From contig BDDD01002849.1 of NCBI GenBank assembly GCA_001972305.1, forward strand, positions 39,591-103,590: a stretch of 64,000 nt of DNA, given 5' to 3'. The notes under the pieces were generated by a model that did not search any database, had not been told where the DNA came from, and saw nothing but the letters and a program-made list of their open reading frames with translations. A program made the position numbers and the translations under genes. This document shows, piece by piece, positions 1 to 12,419 of this stretch. This DNA is from Cephalotus follicularis (lineage: Eukaryota; Streptophyta; Magnoliopsida; Oxalidales; Cephalotaceae). How positions within the stretch are numbered: position 1 is the stretch's first letter; the number at the start of each line of letters is the position of its first letter.

Positions 1-1938
1 CTCTATCATACATAGCGGATCCACAAATCCACCTCATGGGATTTGTTCATACACTCAGAGACGTCGTAGTCTAATCACACCGCTACGGAAGTGTCACGTC
101 CCCGTGCCAGGCCCATGACGTGCCTATGGATACGCCCCATAGGTGGGTACAATACTCAGTATTTTTAAAATTATTGATTTATCAAAATCAATTTAAAATC
201 ACATAAAATATGTTTCCTCACAACATATTCAGAAACCGCTCACCACGGTATCATAACATATCGTATCATAACATATCGCATGGATAAAGTCAGAATCATA
301 AACAAACTTTAAATTCGAAATGTGTCAAAAACTATAAAACATTATTAATTTTATAAACGAAGAAGTATATCAAAACTGTTTCAGTTTGAATGACAGATAG
401 CCAAGGAACAGAAAATCCGTACCTTATGCGCTTACAAAGTACTTACGAATAGGCGATCAAAACAAATTCTCCTTTGAAGCACACAATCTAAAAGGCATTC
501 AAAATGTATACGTATAAGAGTCTAAAACACACCAGAATTATTAAACAGACTCTTAACAGTGTTTGGAAAAGATGCGGATCGATTCGGGGATCAAACAAAT
601 CAAAACAGTTGAAAACAGCACATTCCAGGGCAAAACAGTTGACTAAAACAGGGCTCCAGTCGACTACTCAATTAAAAGTGCAGGCAGTCGACTGTGTTCA
701 TCCCTCTAGTCGACTACACAACCAAGGCAGTCGACTGCATTCATGTAGCAGTCGGCTACACAACCATTCCAGCCGTCTGTCCACAGAGACAACCGACTGT
801 TCTGGGCGACAGAATAGTTGGAAATTCGACGATTTGCTACTGAAAATGGTTCAAATGGTTTCTATATTAAACTAGAGACATATGGACAAAAACATATGAT
901 CATATATGACTTGCAGTTGACATAAAAACACGGATTTGACAAGGAAACAACCTGATATTGATTTAACTTACAAAAAGGAAACAAGAAGAAAATGGATGTA
1001 TATGTCCAGATTCTGTCTCTAATTGATTACAAACGTTACAAAGCAAGTTTGTGACACATATATGAGTATAAAACGTGTTGACAATCATATTAACACAATA
1101 ACAACATGTTTAAGCAGAAATCAAGACCCAAAGAACATAAAGAGCATATAACTCACTTTTCACAACATTGTAACAAAACTATATCAAAAGGGACGAATTA
1201 ACTGACCTGTGATGATGTTAAGGACACAAAAAACTAGCAGGAGGAACACAAACACAAACACACAATCTGCTGTGACAAAACAGAGATTAAAAGAAACCAA
1301 GGGGAAACCAAAATAAAGAGAAGTTTAGCAAACCCAATTAATTCAACTTGAAGAACAACTAAGGATCGAATTTACCTCTTCGAATTTGAAGAACGAATTA
1401 CACAGCAGATGATCACACACCAACAAGGCAGAATTGGCAGTGGCTTACAAGAAAGATGAGGGCAACATATAAAATGGCAAAGGCACTCTAAGAAAGGAGA
1501 AAGGAGGAGACACAATTTGACAAAAAGGGGGAAGAAAGAAGGATTTTCTGGAATTTGAAATGGGAAAAAGGAGGACTTAGCATGTGAAATAGATGGTGGG
1601 AAGAAGGAATCATGGGAAAGTAGGAGGAAAGTAGGAAGAAAATGATAAAATAGGGAAAAAGGAAAATAAAGAATTAATAATAAAAGGAATTAAGGAATTT
1701 TAAAACAAAAGAATAATAATTTGTTTTTAATAAAATTATTTTGGATTACAATAAAATTATTAAAACCCAAACCCAACATAGCATAACATACCCGAAATTT
1801 CGGACTGGTAACAGTCAGCCTAATTCACATAAACCCAAATCATAGGGCAACCGGACTTTAAAAATTAAACAAAATTAAAAGCCCGAAAACACATATAAAA
1901 TCCTTAAAAATACATTTACGAACGAGCAGGGTATTACA
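1..1938 (-). mobile_element. 3' LTR of gypsy element A (partial, runs off left edge)
   Basis: The copy matches the right-hand LTR of element B from about 12811 to 14834, so roughly 700 bases lie outside the window. On the minus strand it begins TGTAATACCC at 1938, directly after a polypurine tract. Its last 1 kb (940-1938) is repeated almost identically at 3995-4983, the stub of A's own 5' LTR, with roughly 20 differences by eye. Compared with B's LTRs it is a diverged subfamily. Inside are a TATA-like TTTTATATG (minus, about 1467-1475), a splice-donor-like AGAG/GTAAA (GT at 1374-1375) and a CAGTCGACTG array. No credible gene lies inside; the short frames here are chance. Confidence 0.9.
656..800. 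repeat. CAGTCGACTG palindrome array in LTR A
   Basis: Four exact GTCGAC cores lie in CAGTCGACTG or AGTCGACTAC contexts, plus degenerate copies (GTCGGC, GCCGTC, ACCGAC). Spacing is irregular, about 20-30 bases, so this is a motif cluster and not a strict tandem repeat. In element orientation it lies about 1140-1280 bases from the LTR start. Confidence 0.8.
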
Positions 1939-1957
1939 TCCACCCCCCCTAAAAAGA
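1939..1957 (-). promoter_or_regulatory. polypurine tract, element A
   Basis: On the minus strand this reads as an A-rich stretch followed by AGGGGGGTGGA, directly before the LTR start TGTAATACCC. This is the usual plus-strand DNA primer of a gypsy element and fixes both orientation and LTR boundary. Confidence 0.85.
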
Positions 1958-1992
1958 AGATTTCGTCCCGAAATCACAACCACAAACATACC

Positions 1993-2580
1993 TCAAACAA
2001 ACAAGTGCGGATATCGCTCCCGAATATGCTCCTCTAGCTCCCAAGCAGCCTCACGTTCAGGATGATTCCTCCACAACACTTTCACAAAAGAAACGGTCTT
2101 GCTACGTGTCACCCGTTCCTGTTGATCCAAAATAGCCTCGGCCTCCTCGTCACAAAACAAATCCTGACGAATGCTGTCCAACGGGTAGTGAACCACATGC
2201 AGAGGATGATACTGATAACCCCTCAGCAAAGATATGTGGAACACATTATGGACATGTGCTAACTGCGGAGGCAAAGCTAACCGATAAGCAACCGCGCCTA
2301 TCTTCTCCAGAACTTCAAAAGGCCCGATAAAACGTGGACTCAGCTTTCCTTTTAGCCCAAAGCGTCGGACTCCTTTCCAAGGTGAAACTTTCAATAACAC
2401 ATGTTCACCCACCTTGAACTCCAAGTCCCTCCGATGTCTGTCCGCATGACTCTTTTGTCGAGATTGAGCCGCTTTCATTCTCTCCCTTGCTATTGCCACT
2501 TTCTCCGTAGTGACCTGTACTAGCTCGGGTCCTTCGATAACTCGCTCTCCAACCTCATCCCAACATGTCGGAGCACCGCA
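1993..2580 (-). pseudogene. gypsy A integrase C-terminus with chromodomain-like tail
   Basis: The 168-codon frame at 1993-2499 covers the integrase C-terminal region (FKVGEHVLLKVSPWKG, GKLSPRFIGPFEVLEKIG, HVHNVFHISLLRGY). It ends in a chromodomain-like tail (EEAEAILDQQERV, VSFVKVLWRNHPEREAAWE, RERYPHLF). This tail is typical of plant chromoviruses, where it steers integration. Upstream, a short block encoding CWDEVGE continues to about 2580. There the sequence jumps directly into RNase H, so the HHCC and DDE core are gone. Element B has the same tail at 7559-8086, which confirms the family. The gene cannot make a working integrase. Confidence 0.88.
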
Positions 2581-3997
2581 AACACTACCGCTGCCAACTC
2601 GAGATCATATGTAGGATAGTTTACTTCATAAGGCTTCAACTGTCTCGAAGCATAGGCTGTCACATGACCGTGCTGCATTAGAATACATCCCAAACCCTTC
2701 TTAGAAGCTTCGCTGTAAATCTGGTATCCACCCGACCCAGATGGTAAACGAAGAATTGGTGCCGACACAAGACCATTCTTCAATTTCTCAAAGCTTGCTT
2801 CTCGCTCTTCATTCCATTCAAACTTCGCTCCCTTCCTCATAAGCTGAGTTAGTGGTAAGGCTATAGAGGAAAAGCCTTCCACAAACCGCCTATAATATCC
2901 GGCCAAACCCAAGAAACTCCTAACCTCCGTCACTGTGGTAGGTCTCGGCCATTTAGTAATAGCCTCAACTTTAGCAGGATCTACACAAATACCTTCAGCT
3001 GTAATCACATGACCCAAAAACGCCACCTGATCCAACCAGAACTCACACTTCGAGAACTTTGCGTACAACTGATTCTTCCTCAGAATCCCCAACATAATGC
3101 GAAGCTGTTCTTCATGTTCCTCCTTCGACTTGGAATACACAAGAATGTCATCTATGAACACAATAACAAACTAATCCAAGTACTCATGAAAAACCCTATT
3201 CATCAGATCCATGAAAACTGCCGGTGTATTAGTGAGTCCGAAAGGCATCACCAAAACCTCATAATGCCCATACCAAGTACGGAAAGCAGTTTTTGGCCCA
3301 TCTTCATCCTTTATCCGAAGCTGATGATATTCCGATCTTAAATCAATCTTCGAGAAATACCGAGCACCTTGGAGTTGATCAAACAAGTCATCAATCCTAG
3401 GTAACGGGTATTTATTCCGAACAGTGATTCGGTTCAATGCTCTGTAGTCTATGCATAGCCTCATAGACCCATCTTTCTTCTTTACAAAAAGAACCGGAGC
3501 ACCCCATGGTGATACACTAGGCCGAATGAAACCTCAATCCAACAGTTCTTGCAACTGTTCCTTCAACTCTTGCAGTTCCAACGGTGCCATTCTGTAAGGT
3601 GCCATAGATATAGGTGCCGCTCCGGGAATGAGTTCTATGGTAAACTCCACTTCCCGTTGCGGTGGCAAACCCGGTAACTCCTCCGGAAACACATCAGAAA
3701 ATTCTCTAACCACAGGACAGTCTTCAAGGCGAGGCTCAACCTTTGAGACATCCTTCACAACAGATAAGAAACCTTCAGCGCCCTTAGCTACCAATTTCCG
3801 AGCTTTCAGAGCAGATATCACTTTCACTTCCTTCCTCGGCTGTGAACCCTGATAAACAAACTCAGGACTATTCACATTCCCAAACAGAACTCTCCGAGCA
3901 TGGAAATCAATCGTAGCCCGATGGCGATCCAACCAGTTCATTCCCAAAATCATATAGAAGTCATACATATCGATAGGCAAAAGATCCGCATCACGAA
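2581..3997 (-). pseudogene. gypsy A PR-RT linker, reverse transcriptase and start of RNase H
   Basis: Reading leftward from 3997, the PR tail comes first (MILGMNWLDRHRATIDF), then the linker (FPEELPGLPPQREVEF), the RT fingers ([36 protein letters not shown]) and the RT catalytic FIDDILVYS, which is intact. The connection ([11 protein letters not shown]) and the RNase H start ([20 protein letters not shown]) follow. A TGA at 3534-3536 replaces the CGA arginine codon seen in B, and there are further frame breaks near 3171. RNase H is cut after LELAAVVFA and fused to integrase sequence. The right end, about 3995, runs into LTR sequence, so gag, the PR active site and the primer site are deleted. 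Confidence 0.88.
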
Positions 3998-4983
3998 AGG
4001 AAACAACCTGATATTGATTTAACTTACAAAAAGGAAACAAGAAGAAAATGGATGTATATGTCCAGATTCTGTCTCTAATTGATTACAGACGTTACAAAGC
4101 AAGTTTGTGACACATATATGAGTATAAAACGTGTTGACAATCATATTAACACAATAACAACATGTTTAAGCAGAAATCAAGACCCAAAGAACATAAAGAG
4201 CATATAACTCACTTTTCACAACATTGTAACAAAACTATATCAAAAGGGACGAATTAACTGACCTGTGATGATGTTAAGGACACAGAAAACTAGCAGGAGG
4301 AACACAAGCACAAACACACAATCTGCTGTGACAAAACAGAGATTAAAAGAAACCAAGGGGAAACCAAAATAAAGAGAAGTTTAGCAAACCCAATTAATTC
4401 AACTTGAAGAACAACTAAGGATTGAATTTACCTCTTCGAATTTGAAGAACGAATTACACAGCTGATGATCACACACCAACAAGGCAGAATTGGCAGTGGC
4501 TTGCAAGAAAGATGAGGGCAACATATAAAATGGCAAAGGCACTCTAAGAAAGGAGAAAGGAGGAGACACAATTTGACAAAAAGGGGGAAGAAAGAAGGAT
4601 TTTCTGGAATTTGAAATGGGAAAAAGGAGGACTTAGCATGTGAAATAGACGGTGGGAAGAAGGAATCAGGGGAAGGTAGGAAGAAAATGATAAAATAGGG
4701 AAAAAGGAAAATAAAGAATTAATAATAAAAGGAATTAAGGAATTTTAAAACAAAAGAATAATACTTTGTTTTTAATAAAATTATTTTGGATTATAATAAA
4801 ATTATTAAAACCCAAACCCAACATAGCATAACATACCCAAAATTTCAGACTGGTAACAGTCAGCTCAATTCACATAAACCCAAATCATAGGGCAACCGAA
4901 CTTTTAAAATTAAACAAAATTAAAAGCCCGAAAACACATATAAAATCCGTAAAAATACATTTACGAACGAGCAGGGTATTACA
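3995..4983 (-). mobile_element. 5' LTR stub of gypsy element A
   Basis: This stretch is nearly identical to 940-1938, including the LTR terminus at 4983 (GTATTACA on plus). The inner 1.7 kb or so of the LTR, the primer site and gag are missing; the LTR is joined directly to PR coding sequence near 3995. The stub shares with 940-1938 a purine-rich block and the donor-like AGAGGTAAA. It differs by one 13-base indel and scattered substitutions. Confidence 0.85.
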
Positions 4984-7503
4984 ACTAAAAATCAAAGACA
5001 CATAAGGATCACATTCCTAGGGATCCATGACATAAGGTGGCCAACTCTCATTCACACATTCCCCCGCTGCTCCTGATAACCTGCCGCATGGAAAACAAAA
5101 CGCGGCTGAGCAAACCTCAATACGGATAAGGAAAGAAAAAGTAATAAACGATAGGTTTAAAAGCAGTAAGATTAAAATAAAATTCATAACAGAAATCTTA
5201 AGCAATTAAAACAGTTTAATCATATTCGAATTTCCATAAAATACTAATTTCAATCTTTCGAAACATTTACGAAACATTTCAAAAATATCATTTCACGATT
5301 CATAAAATCATACTGAGCCACATACATATCACATTTCATATCATATAATGGCAAGGGAGGCGCTAATTCCACATGCCCATTAGAATTGCAGTGTACGGCA
5401 CTACACAAGTCAATTCTCACATATCATTTCATAACACATATCCATAAACTAGAATAGATTCATACGCCTCTATCATACATAGCGGATCCATAAATCCACC
5501 TCATGGGATTTATTCATAACATTCAGAGACGCCGTATACTAATCACACTGCTACGGAAGTGTCATGTCCCCGTGCCAGGCCTTTGACATACCTATGGTAT
5601 GCCCCATAGGTAGGTACAATACTCAGTATTCAATCATTTAGAAAACATCGATTTATCGAAATCAATTTAACATAAATATGCTTCCACAAAACATATTTGA
5701 AAGTCGTTCACAACGATATCATAACATGCATTTCACAGTCAAAACATCAACTCATTTATTTTTCGTGATAAAGAGATGATGTTTTCATAACATATCGTAA
5801 CGTATCTTAGCATAAAAAATAAAGTCAGGAACATTTAAATTCATAAAATGTCAAAAAAAAACTTTATTTCCGAAACATACCATAAAACATAACCAAGTCT
5901 ATAAAACGAAGAACATAGAATAAAATTGATTTTAGTTCGATAATCGGATAGCCAAGGAACGATGGAAATCCGTACCTTATGCGTTCACAAAAGCACTTAC
6001 GGATAGATTGTTAATTTAAACTCCCCTTTGAAGCACAACAATCTAAAAGACACCCCAAACCATTCATATAAGGGTCTAAGAAACATTAGAGACTTTAAAC
6101 AGACTTATTACAGTGTTTAGAAAAGACCCGGATTGATTCGGAGAACAAACGGAGCAAAACAGTTGAAAACAAAAATTTTTCTAGGCAAAACAGCCAGTTG
6201 TCACAGAGCTCCAGTTGGCTGTTTAACCTTGGCAGCCGACTGTTCAAAAGCCCCAGCTGACTACTCAATTGAAACAGCCGACTGCTTTCATATGGCAGCT
6301 AACTGCTCAACCAAACCAGCTGACTGTTCAAAATAAAAAATAGCCAGCTGTTCTGGACGACAGAACACCAGAAACTTGACTTTTTTCAACACAAAAACTG
6401 CCCAATCATGAATAACATCATACCAGAGACATATGAACATATACATGAGACATTGTATGATGTTTAGATGACACAAAAACACAGAATTGACATGAAGAAG
6501 CATACAGGTAGTGATTATCTTCAAGAGATATGGAAGAACCTTTAAACATATGCATATGTACAAGTCCAATTTTCTGCCCATAATCATTAACAGATATTTA
6601 AAACCAGATTATGACATGTCTAGAGTGTTTAAAACATGTTGATAGACTTAGTAACACAATGACAGGACATAAATATAGGCAGGAAATAAAAACTTAAAGG
6701 ACACTAAGAACACTAACAACAAAACCAAAGACAGGTCAAACAAATCATTACAGTGAGATTACCAACCTGCAATGATTGTCAAGAACACAGAAAAACAGCA
6801 AAAAGAATACCACAATCCACTTGTCAACCGACTGTACACAGGGGATGAAAGAGAAAAACCAAAGAGAAAAGTATACAGCTTTAAACCAATCCAAGAAACT
6901 CAACCAAAAGGACAACAAAAAATTGAGATTACCTCAAACAACCTGATGAAATGACTCCATAGCAGATTGAAACAGGCTTCACAAGCAGAATTCGGTAGTG
7001 ACACTTGCAGAAAAGAGAGGCAACATTTAAAATGCAATGTCTCTCACCAAAAGGAAAAAGGAAGACAAAATCTGATCAAAAAGAAAGAGGAGAGGATTTT
7101 CAGACAATTTGAAAGGAAAAATAGATTTCATCCGTGTGAATTGATGAGGGGAGGGAGAGAGAGGGAGAGAGTTACGGGTGAAGAGAAGGAAGAAAGGAAA
7201 AAAATAAGAAAGAAATAAGGAAGATAAAATAAAAGAAATAATAGGAATAAAAAAATTAAGAAATTCTAAAATAAAAGAAAAGTAAGTTGTTTTAATAAAA
7301 TACGTGGGATTAAATAAAATAAAAACCCAAAAGCAACATTGCAATAACATATCCAAAAATTCAGGCTGGTATCAGACAGCCCAAATCACATAAGCCCAAA
7401 ACACAGGGCGACGGCCTTAAAATTTTTACAAATTAAAAAGCCCGAAAACAAACATATATATAAAAGTCTGTAAAATACACATACGAACAAGCAGGGTATT
7501 ACA
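4984..7503 (-). mobile_element. 3' LTR of gypsy element B (lacks its last ~230 bases)
   Basis: It aligns with B's other LTR from 12323 (ACTAAAAATC) to 14834. The first 230 bases of that copy (12093-12322) are absent at 4983/4984, where A's 5' LTR stub ends. The simplest reading is that A inserted into this LTR and the missing piece lies left of the window. A donor-like GAG/GTAATC is at 6931-6932 (minus), and an acceptor-like ATGCGGCAG lies near the Athila-free right-hand junction around 5080. Short open frames in it have no recognisable domains. Confidence 0.87.
6190..6350. repeat. degenerate CAGYYGACTG array in LTR B (left copy)
   Basis: About seven degenerate units (CAGCCGACTG, CAGCTGACTA, CAGCTAACTG, CAGCTGACTG) occupy the position where A carries CAGTCGACTG, about 1150-1310 bases from the LTR start. 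The central CG is often lost to TG or CA, as expected from decay of methylated cytosine. Confidence 0.75.
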
Positions 7504-7530
7504 TCCACCCCCCCTAAAAAAAAATATTTC
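7504..7530 (-). promoter_or_regulatory. polypurine tract, element B
   Basis: On the minus strand a long A run leads into AGGGGGGTGGA, immediately before the LTR start at 7503. It is the same tract as in A. Confidence 0.85.
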
Positions 7531-7558
7531 GTCCCGAAATCACAAACATACTCATACC

Positions 7559-8872
7559 TCAAGAAAACAAGTGCGGATACCACTCCCGAATATGCTCCTC
7601 CAGCTCCCAAGTAGCCTCACGTTCGGGGTGATTCCTCCACATAACTTTCACAAAAGAAACGGTCTTGCTACGTGTCACCCGCTCCTGTCTGTCCAGAATG
7701 GCCTCGGCCTCCTCGTCACAAGATAGGTCCTCCCGAATACTATCCAACGGATAGTGAACCACATGGAGGGGATGATACTGATAACCCCTCAACAAAGACA
7801 TGTGGAACACGTTATGGACGTGTGCTAACTATGGAGGCAAAGCTAATCGATAAGCAACCACGCCTATCTTCTCCAGAACTTCGAAAGGCCCGATAAACCG
7901 TGGACTCAACTTTCCCTTCAGCCCAAAACGTCGGACTACTTTCCAAGGTGAAACTTTCAAGAACACATGTTCACCTACCTTGAACTCCAAGTCCCTTCGA
8001 TGTCTGTCCGCATAACTTTTCTGTCGACATTGAGCTGCCTTCAATCTCTCCCTTGCTATAGCCACTTTCTCCGTAGTGATCTTCACTAGCTCGGGTCCCT
8101 CGATAACTCACTCTCCAACCTCATCCCAACATGTTGGAGCTCGACACTTCCTCCCATAAAGAGCTTCAAACAGAGCCATACCGATACTAGCGTGCAAACT
8201 GTTATTGTAGGCAAACTCCACCAAGCTCAAATACTCATCCCAGTTTCCAGTCCACTCCAACGCACAAGACCTCAACATATCTTCTAAGGTCTGGATGGTC
8301 CTCTCAGTATGCCCATCAGTCTGTGGATGGAAAGCTGTACTGTAACTAAGCCTAGTACCCCAAGCTTTCTGAAACCCTTTCCAAAACCGCGAAGTGAAAC
8401 GAGGATCCCTATCCGAAACAATGGATACCGGAGTCCCATGTAGTCTCACTATCTCCTATAGAAACACTTCAGCCAAACGATCAACAGAGAAGTCCTCTCG
8501 GATATCCAAGAAGTGAGCCGATTTAGTCAATCGATCAACTACTACCTAGATAGCATCATTCCTTCTAAAAGTTCTCGGTAAACCCGTAACAAAGTCCATC
8601 GAAATGCTTTCCCATTTCCATACCAGGACTTCTAAGGGCTGTAACAAACCACTAGCACGCTGCTTCTCAATCTTTACCTGCTGACAGATCAAACACTTCC
8701 CAACATACTCCGCTACATCCCTTTTCATTCCATTCCACCAGAAGTTCTTCTTCAAGTCTCTATACATCTTCGTTGAACCTGGATGTATAGAAAATGGAGA
8801 ACTGTGTGCCTCTGACAAAACAACATCTCTGATAGAAGAATCTGCGGAACACACAACCGATTTCCCAGCCAT
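7559..8872 (-). pseudogene. gypsy B integrase with chromodomain-like tail
   Basis: The order on the minus strand is complete. The HHCC zinc region comes first ([21 protein letters not shown], then CLICQQVKIEKQR). The DDE core keeps all three acids: [19 protein letters not shown] and the E in [11 protein letters not shown]. The C-terminal domain ([26 protein letters not shown]) and the chromodomain-like tail (SFVKVMWRNHPEREATWE) follow. It is cut by several stops, for example after RRNDAI (TGG to TAG), after VFL near 8456, after DEVGE near 8107 and after RLALPP near 7828. In life this enzyme would insert the cDNA into chromatin; here it is dead through nonsense changes while its catalytic residues survive. 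Confidence 0.9.
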
Positions 8873-10390
8873 ATCACACCATGCTCATCCATACAAAACT
8901 CTGATTGCTTACCCTTTTCAACATTCTGCACTAAGGCCCAAAGCTCACCATCATCACTCTGAGCTGTCTTAATCCGAGATATAAAAGTAGGCTCTACATT
9001 CATCGCAGCAACACAACCTTCAAAACCCCGAACATACAGATGTAAATCCATCCGCTCCATATCAGCTATCAACTGCGACTGAGTAAGCAAAGCCGCTACA
9101 CTCCCAGAACTCTTCCGACTAAGAGCATCAGCTACCACATTTGCTTTACCAGGATGGTACTGAATATTCAGATCATAGTCTTTCAAAAGTTCCAACCACC
9201 TTCTCTGACACATGTTCAACTCTTTCTGCGTAAAGATATACTTGAGACTCTTACGATCGGTAAAGACGTCACAAGTTTCTTCGTACAAGTAGTGTCTCCA
9301 GATCTTCAACGCAAACACCACTGCTGCCAACTCGAGATCATGTGTACGATAGTTTACCTCATAAGGTTTCAACTGTCTCGAAGCATAAACTATCACATGA
9401 CCATGCTGCATCAAAACACACCCCAAACCCCTCTTAGAAGCATCGCTGTAAATATGGTATCCACCCGACCCAGATGGTAAGTGAAGAATTGGTGCTGACA
9501 CAAGACCATTCTTCAGTTTCTCAAAACTTGCTTCACTCTCTTCATTCCATTCAAACTTAGCTCCCTTTCTCATCAGCTGAGTTAGTGGTAAGGCTATAGA
9601 GAAAAAGCCTTCCACAAACCACCTATAGTATACAGCCAAGCCCAAAAAACTTCTAACCTCCGTCACTGTGGTAGGTCTCGGCCATTTAGTAATAGCCTCA
9701 ACTTTAGCAGGATCCACACAGATACCTTCAGCTGTAACCACATGACCCAAAAACGCCACCTGCTCCAACCAGAATTCACACTTTGAGAACTTCGCGTATA
9801 GCTGATCCTTCGTCAGAATACCCAGCACAATACGAAGCTGTTCTTCATGTTCTTCCTTCGACTTGGAATACACAAGAATTTCATCTATGAACACAATCAC
9901 AAACTGGTCCAAGTTACTCATGAAACACCCCATTTATCAGACCCATGAAAACTGCCGGTGCATTAGTGAGTCCGAACGACATCACTAGAAATTCATAATG
10001 CCCATACCGAGTACGGAAAGCAGTTTTAGGCATATCTTCATCCTTTATATGAAGCTGATGATATCCCGATCTTAAATCAATCTTAGAGAAATACCGAGCA
10101 TCTTGGAGTTGATCAAACAAGTCATCAATCCTACGCAGAGGGTATTTATTCCGAACAGTAATCTGATTCAACTCTCTGTAGTCTATGCATAGCCTCATAG
10201 ACCCATCTTTCTTCTTCACAAAAAGAACCGGAGCACCCCACGGTGAAACACTAGGCCGAATGAAACCTCGATCCAACAGCTCTTGCAACTGTTCTTTCAA
10301 TTCTTGTAGTTCCAATGGTGCCATCCTGTAAGGTGCCTTAGATAAAGGTGCCACACATTTCTGAGCCTTCAGAGCGGATATAACCTTCAC
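8873..10390 (-). pseudogene. gypsy B reverse transcriptase and RNase H
   Basis: The RT start lies at 9914-10390 ([48 protein letters not shown]). The RT palm, connection and RNase H lie at 8752-9933 ([85 protein letters not shown]). RNase H looks complete. The RT catalytic motif reads FIDEILVYS instead of FIDD (codon at 9880-9882), which should remove activity. A frameshift near 9914-9933 splits the gene. Compared with A, about 174 bases of the PR-RT linker are missing near 10350, joining ALKAQK to APLSKAPYR. Confidence 0.9.
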
Positions 10391-11000
10391 TTCCTTTGTG
10401 AACCCCGATAAATAAAATCAAGAATGTTCACATCCCCAAACAGAACCTTCCGAGCATAGAAATCAATCGTAACCCGATGACGATCCAACTAGTTCATACC
10501 CAGAATCATATCGAAGTCATACATATCGATAGGAAGTAGATCCGCATCTCAAATCCGATCATCGAAAACAAGAGGACAAGCATAAAAACACTCAGATATC
10601 ACAACAGAAGAACCTGTAGCGGTCGAAAGAACCAAAGTCGGATCAAGTAATTGTGAAGACATCCAAGATGCCGAACAAAAGACATCGCTACAACCGAGTG
10701 AGTCGATCCAGTATCCTATAAAACATAAGCCCTACGATTATCAACATAAATAGAGCCCGAAACAGTACCTGGTGCATTAGCAGCCTACTGAGTCGTGATA
10801 GCAAAGACACGACCTCCCACATTGCGCTGTCCGGGATCTGCATTGTTCCCCCTCCTTTCCTTTGCACGAGGATCAGGACAATCCTTCACGAAATGCCCTT
10901 TCTGACCACATAGAAAACAGGCCCCGATAGCCTTATAGCACACTCCCACTGGATGCTATCTACCGCAAACATCACACTTGGCAATCTGGACAACCGCAGC
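10391..11000 (-). pseudogene. gypsy B protease and gag zinc knuckles
   Basis: Translating the minus strand through frame changes gives a first CDVCG knuckle remnant and a clean CCHC knuckle (CFLCGQKGHFVKDC). These are followed by the PR active site L-stop-DTGSTHSVV at about 10712-10730. The aspartyl protease would cut the polyprotein; a TAG sits directly before the catalytic DTG. Downstream lies the ILGM-type PR flap and tail region (IDMYDFDMILGMN, with substitutions). No frame stays open across the domain. Confidence 0.78.
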
Positions 11001-11923
11001 TCCCTGTGTCTACCTCTGATCATTACGGGGCTGTTACTGTCCTCGGTTATCGTTCCTCCTTCCTCGCTTGCCATTCTATTCTTACTATTCTATCCAGATC
11101 CTTGCCCCTGAGAATCTCCCCTGTTTCTCTTCTTGTCACTTTCCTGACGAGCTGCCTGGAAATCTAGCCTCTCCAATTCTATATTCTTTGCTGCATTTGC
11201 CACTTCAGAGACATCAGCAAACCTAGTGTTAATCAACTTACCCCGAAGCTGATAGTGTAACTTCCACTTGAACTTCTCAGCCTGCTTCAGTGCTGTCCCC
11301 ACTGCAGACCCAGCAAAACCAGCAAGCCTAGTGAAACGGGTCAGAAACTCCGTGACCGTCTCTCCATCCTTCTGTCTTGTATTGATGAACTCCCTGGCAT
11401 ATGCGTCCTTATCAGCAGTGAGAAAATACTGCTGATAGAAGACTTCGCAAAATTCCGACCAGGTCAAAGTCTCCGCATAGTTACCACCCTTAGCCAAACC
11501 CAGAGCCTTCACCATTTCTGAGCATCACCCTCAAGCTTGTAAACAACTAACTTAACCTTCTGCTCGTCACTACAACCAAGCACATCGAAGATCTTATCCA
11601 TATGAGCAATCCAGTGCTCAGACTCCACAAGAGTCACGGCTGAGCTGAAAGACTGCGGTCTCTGCTTCTAAAACCGCTCAAGGCAGATATAAGTAGGTGT
11701 GTCAGTCCTGTCCCCAGCTTCTCTTCCCAACTGAACATCAGCTGGAGCATCCTCCTCAGCAACCGGCTCCCTACGGCCTTGTTCCTGATTCTGCTGACTC
11801 ATCACAAGTCGTACCTCTTGAGCGACTGCCTGACGTACTAACTCTTCCATGGTAGGCTCATTTCTGACTTCCTAAGCCTCAACGGGTGCAGTCCTCTGAG
11901 CAGCGTTCCTTGTACGTACCATC
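11001..11923 (-). pseudogene. gypsy B gag (capsid region)
   Basis: The likely start is the ATG at 11921-11923 (MVRTRNAAQRTAPVEA). It is followed by MEELVRQAVAQEVRLVMS at 11850 and the capsid core (EHWIAHMDKIFDVLGCSDEQKVKL, then TWSEFCEVFYQQYF, DGETVTEFLTRFTRLAGFAG). Stops occur after PVEA, after YICLERF near 11668 and in the block before MVKALG. A basic linker (KKRNRGDSQGQGSG) leads to the zinc knuckles. Gag would form the cytoplasmic virus-like particle. The order and the gap to the primer site (150 bases) are normal for the family. Confidence 0.85.
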
Positions 11924-12074
11924 TGTGAAAAGGCACTCAAAACATAAAACATCACAAAGAACAAAGACCGAAGCAGAAAACATATCATAAAATCATAACC
12001 GAAACAACCTAACCCAGTGTCTACCCAATCTAATAGGTCAAACCTAGTTAGGTCTTCTAAGGAAACAAAACCTA

Positions 12075-12087
12075 CTCTCTGATACCA
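12075..12087 (-). promoter_or_regulatory. primer binding site, element B
   Basis: The minus strand reads TGGTATCAGAGAG, complementary to the 3' end of plant initiator Met-tRNA, five bases inside the 5' LTR end. Confidence 0.9.
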
Positions 12088-12419
12088 CAATCTGTAACAC
12101 CCCCGGACGGCGGGAGTCGTCACAGGTCATAACAAAACATTTATGAAAATAGGCATAATTTATCTGAACATAAACATAACTTTAACTGAACATAAACATT
12201 ACTTTATTAGCCAAAACGTGGCGGTCATAGCATGACTGAAAAACTGTTGAAAATTCAAAACTTAACATATTTCAGAACGTAAAATACCGAAACATAAACC
12301 AAAAGGCATATTGTTCATGACCACTAAAAATCAAAGACACATAAGGATCACATTCATAGGGATCCAGGACATAAGGTGGCCAACACTCATTCACACATTC
12401 CCCCGCTGCTCCTGATAAC

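Noticed and set aside
504-875. 123-codon frame in LTR A with repeated SSRLHN-type units.
   Set aside because: The repeats are the CAGTCGACTG array read through; the frame is not kept in LTR B.
7027-7356. 109-codon minus-strand frame with hydrophobic stretches.
   Set aside because: It lies in LTR B over an A/G-rich stretch; the hydrophobicity is only the T/C-rich complement. No conserved domain, and the other LTR copy does not keep the frame.
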